Shown one piece after another: positions 5,816 through 6,852 of a stretch of DNA of 6,852 nucleotides. The first letter of the stretch is position 1. Each line of letters begins with the position of its first letter. The translations under genes and the position numbers were made by a program. The DNA is from Bacillota bacterium (GTDB lineage: Bacteria > Bacillota > Clostridia > Christensenellales > Aristaeellaceae): the NCBI GenBank assembly GCA_023392515.1, contig JAEVYX010000086.1:1-6852 (forward strand), read 5' to 3'. The notes beneath the pieces are model-generated. The model did not search any database. It saw nothing but the letters and a program-made list of their open reading frames with translations, and had not been told where the DNA came from.

Positions 5816-6505
5816 ATGGCTTATAGTGTACAAGCCGCAAACATGGTCTTTGATTATTTAACCCAGCAAATTAAAACAAAACAATGGCTGCCTGGCACAA
5901 AAATCGCCACCGAAACCCAACTGTGCGAACAGTTGGGCGTCAGCCGTATTGCAGTGCGGCAGGCAGTGGAAAAGCTGAGTGCCCTGGCAGTGCTGCGCAA
6001 AGTCCAGGGGTCCGGCACATATGTGGCCGACTATGAAGATGTATCCCTTCAGGGATTGCTCTATTATCCCGTTACCAAAGGCACCATGACTACCGTGCTG
6101 GAATTCCGGCGGATGTTCGATTCCTACAACACGGAATTATTTATTGCCAAATGCACAGAAGCGGACATTCAAAAGCTTGAAGAAAATTATCAGGCCATGA
6201 AGGTTGCCGCCGCTGACCGCAAGCAGTTTCGTTATCTCGATAACGAATTTCATACCCAGATCGCCCGCGGCACCCGCAACCCTATCATCATTCAAATATC
6301 AAACCTGCTCACAGATTTACTCATTGAGCACCAAAATGCCCTGTACCAAAATGTCGGTCCTGAGCATGCCATCGAATATCACGGCATTATCCTGGAGAAT
6401 ATCAAGTCCCGGAATGCAGAGCTTGCCGCCATTTATGCCAGGATGCACATAGACAATTCTTTAAAGGCGCTGGCCAACCTGGATATTGAGGAAGTACAGG
6501 ATTAA
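5816..6505 (+). CDS. GntR-family transcriptional regulator, FadR subfamily with FCD domain
   Basis: This 229-residue DNA-binding regulator is of typical FCD-type length. The N-terminal winged helix (about 8-72) shows the GntR pattern: LPGTKIATETQLCEQLGVSR (25-44), AVRQAVEKLSALAVL (46-60), and a wing ending GSGTYVA (65-71). The C-terminal FCD domain (about 90-222) is all-helical. It contains D142 and H146 (LDNEFH), H189 (EYHG) and H211 (RMHI), which match the Asp and three His that bind a metal ion and help hold the ligand in this subfamily. Such proteins usually repress catabolic or uptake genes until a small carboxylate or sugar-derived ligand binds. The gene lies 198 nt after the importer operon on the same strand with its own promoter and terminator, so control of that operon and autoregulation are the simplest inference. 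The effector is unknown. Confidence 0.92.
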   Translation: MAYSVQAANMVFDYLTQQIKTKQWLPGTKIATETQLCEQLGVSRIAVRQAVEKLSALAVLRKVQGSGTYVADYEDVSLQGLLYYPVTKGTMTTVLEFRRMFDSYNTELFIAKCTEADIQKLEENYQAMKVAAADRKQFRYLDNEFHTQIARGTRNPIIIQISNLLTDLLIEHQNALYQNVGPEHAIEYHGIILENIKSRNAELAAIYARMHIDNSLKALANLDIEEVQD

Positions 6506-6523
6506 GAATGGTTTGCATAAAAG

Positions 6524-6553
6524 AGCAGCAGGGAAAACCCTTGCTGTTTTTTT
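6524..6553 (+). terminator. Intrinsic terminator of the GntR gene, possibly bidirectional
   Basis: CAGCA (6526-6530) pairs with TGCTG (6542-6546) and GGG (6531-6533) with CCC (6538-6540), around an AAAA loop with one bulged T (6541). Outer G-U and A-T pairs (6524-6525 with 6547-6548) extend it. A run of seven T residues follows (6547-6553). On the other strand the same stem is followed by CTCTTTTAT, so it may also stop transcripts from the convergent gene on the right. Confidence 0.85.
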
Positions 6554-6574
6554 CGTTTCATGGATTGCTTGCAG

Positions 6575-6609
6575 TTTTGTAATTATATCCCGTTATAGGT
6601 GTTACAAAA
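6575..6609 (-). repeat. Inverted repeat across the stop codon of the partial minus-strand gene
   Basis: TTTTGTAA (6575-6582) and TTACAAAA (6602-6609) are perfect 8-nt inverted arms 19 nt apart, and the right arm contains the gene's TAA stop. The arms are AT-rich and no T-run follows on the minus strand, so a weak 3' stem is more likely than an efficient terminator. Confidence 0.3.
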
Positions 6610-6852
6610 TCAATACATTCCCAAATCCCAGAGCCTTGGCTTCGTGCGCATAGCCTTTCATCACAAGCTCCTCCGGTGCAGACATGCTTTGCAGCCGTCC
6701 CCGAACGCCATAACGGCGGAAGCGGATAAGTTTCAGCGGCAGCGCGGCTATGCTCCTGCAGCCCAGGGTATCCCGGATACCCTGCAAAACGACCTCTGCA
6801 TCCACCTCCCCCGGCAGGCAGACGATGCGCACTTCAAAGAGTTTTCCATTGT
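6602..6852 (-). CDS. Partial gene, C-terminal end; radical-SAM activase-like (tentative)
   Basis: A minus-strand frame is open from the right window edge to a TAA at 6604-6602, giving 83 complete codons of the C-terminus. The start lies outside the window. GTG 6832 has no ribosome binding site, and the frame reads straight through it. The visible protein has EVRIVCLPGEVDAEVVLQGI near its start and later LKLIRFRRYGVRGRL, then SAPEELVMKGYAHEAKALGF close to the end. The RIVxLPGxxD stretch followed by an (I/L)RFRxxGVRG stretch recalls the C-terminal third of radical-SAM activating enzymes (pyruvate-formate-lyase activase or YjjW-like). The cysteine motif that would prove this lies outside the window. 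It is convergent with the GntR gene and separated by 96 nt, so it is probably unrelated to the importer. Confidence 0.6.
   Translation of the reverse strand, partial: NGKLFEVRIVCLPGEVDAEVVLQGIRDTLGCRSIAALPLKLIRFRRYGVRGRLQSMSAPEELVMKGYAHEAKALGFGNVLIL

Noticed and set aside
5595..5840. Minus-strand open frames across the gap between the importer operon and the regulator
   Set aside because: They run through the operon terminator and the regulator's promoter and ribosome binding site, lack a ribosome binding site and show no protein-like pattern.
1..6852. Mobile elements, CRISPR repeats, tRNA or rRNA genes, phage or defence genes
   Set aside because: No transposase, integrase, spaced direct repeats, cloverleaf or rRNA-like sequence was seen; all long frames are accounted for by transport, regulatory or membrane genes and one partial gene.

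Overview
This window reads as chromosomal DNA of an anaerobic or gut-type Firmicute (Clostridia-like). The support is strong AAGGAGG-type ribosome binding sites, SigA-like promoters with extended -10 elements, compact operons, intrinsic terminators with U-runs, and protein sequences of Gram-positive style. Species cannot be fixed from the sequence. A secreted binding protein with a plain signal peptide and no lipobox is slightly unusual for such a host.

Layout, left to right. A near-consensus promoter (8-36) drives a YczE/YitT-like multi-pass membrane protein of unknown function (69-761). After a 63-nt gap holding a second extended -10 promoter and an overlapping palindrome comes a complete BMP/PnrA-type ABC importer operon. 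It encodes the substrate-binding protein (825-1919), a tandem-domain ATPase (2010-3572) and two BPD_transp_2-type permeases (3565-4677 and 4670-5617). A GC-rich hairpin with a short T-run lies between the binding protein and the ATPase. Each permease start overlaps the preceding stop by 8 nt. A 13-bp hairpin terminator closes the operon at 5621-5663.

Downstream, with its own extended -10 promoter, is a GntR regulator of the FadR/FCD type (5816-6505), ended by an intrinsic terminator at 6524-6553. The convergent minus-strand reading frame at the right edge (6602-6852) is the C-terminal end of a gene that continues outside the window. It resembles the tail of a radical-SAM, glycyl-radical-activase-like protein, but this is tentative.

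Working model: the binding protein captures a small solute, by family precedent a nucleoside, outside the membrane. The two permeases form the channel, and the ATPase, with one canonical and one degenerate nucleotide-binding half, powers uptake. The FCD-type GntR protein is the obvious candidate for ligand-responsive control of the locus and of itself. The substrate is unproven: no nucleoside-metabolism gene is in view, and the binding protein and both permeases deviate from usual family motifs. No mobile element, CRISPR array, RNA gene or clearly new system was found. The locus is mostly an ordinary nutrient-uptake region with a few details worth checking.
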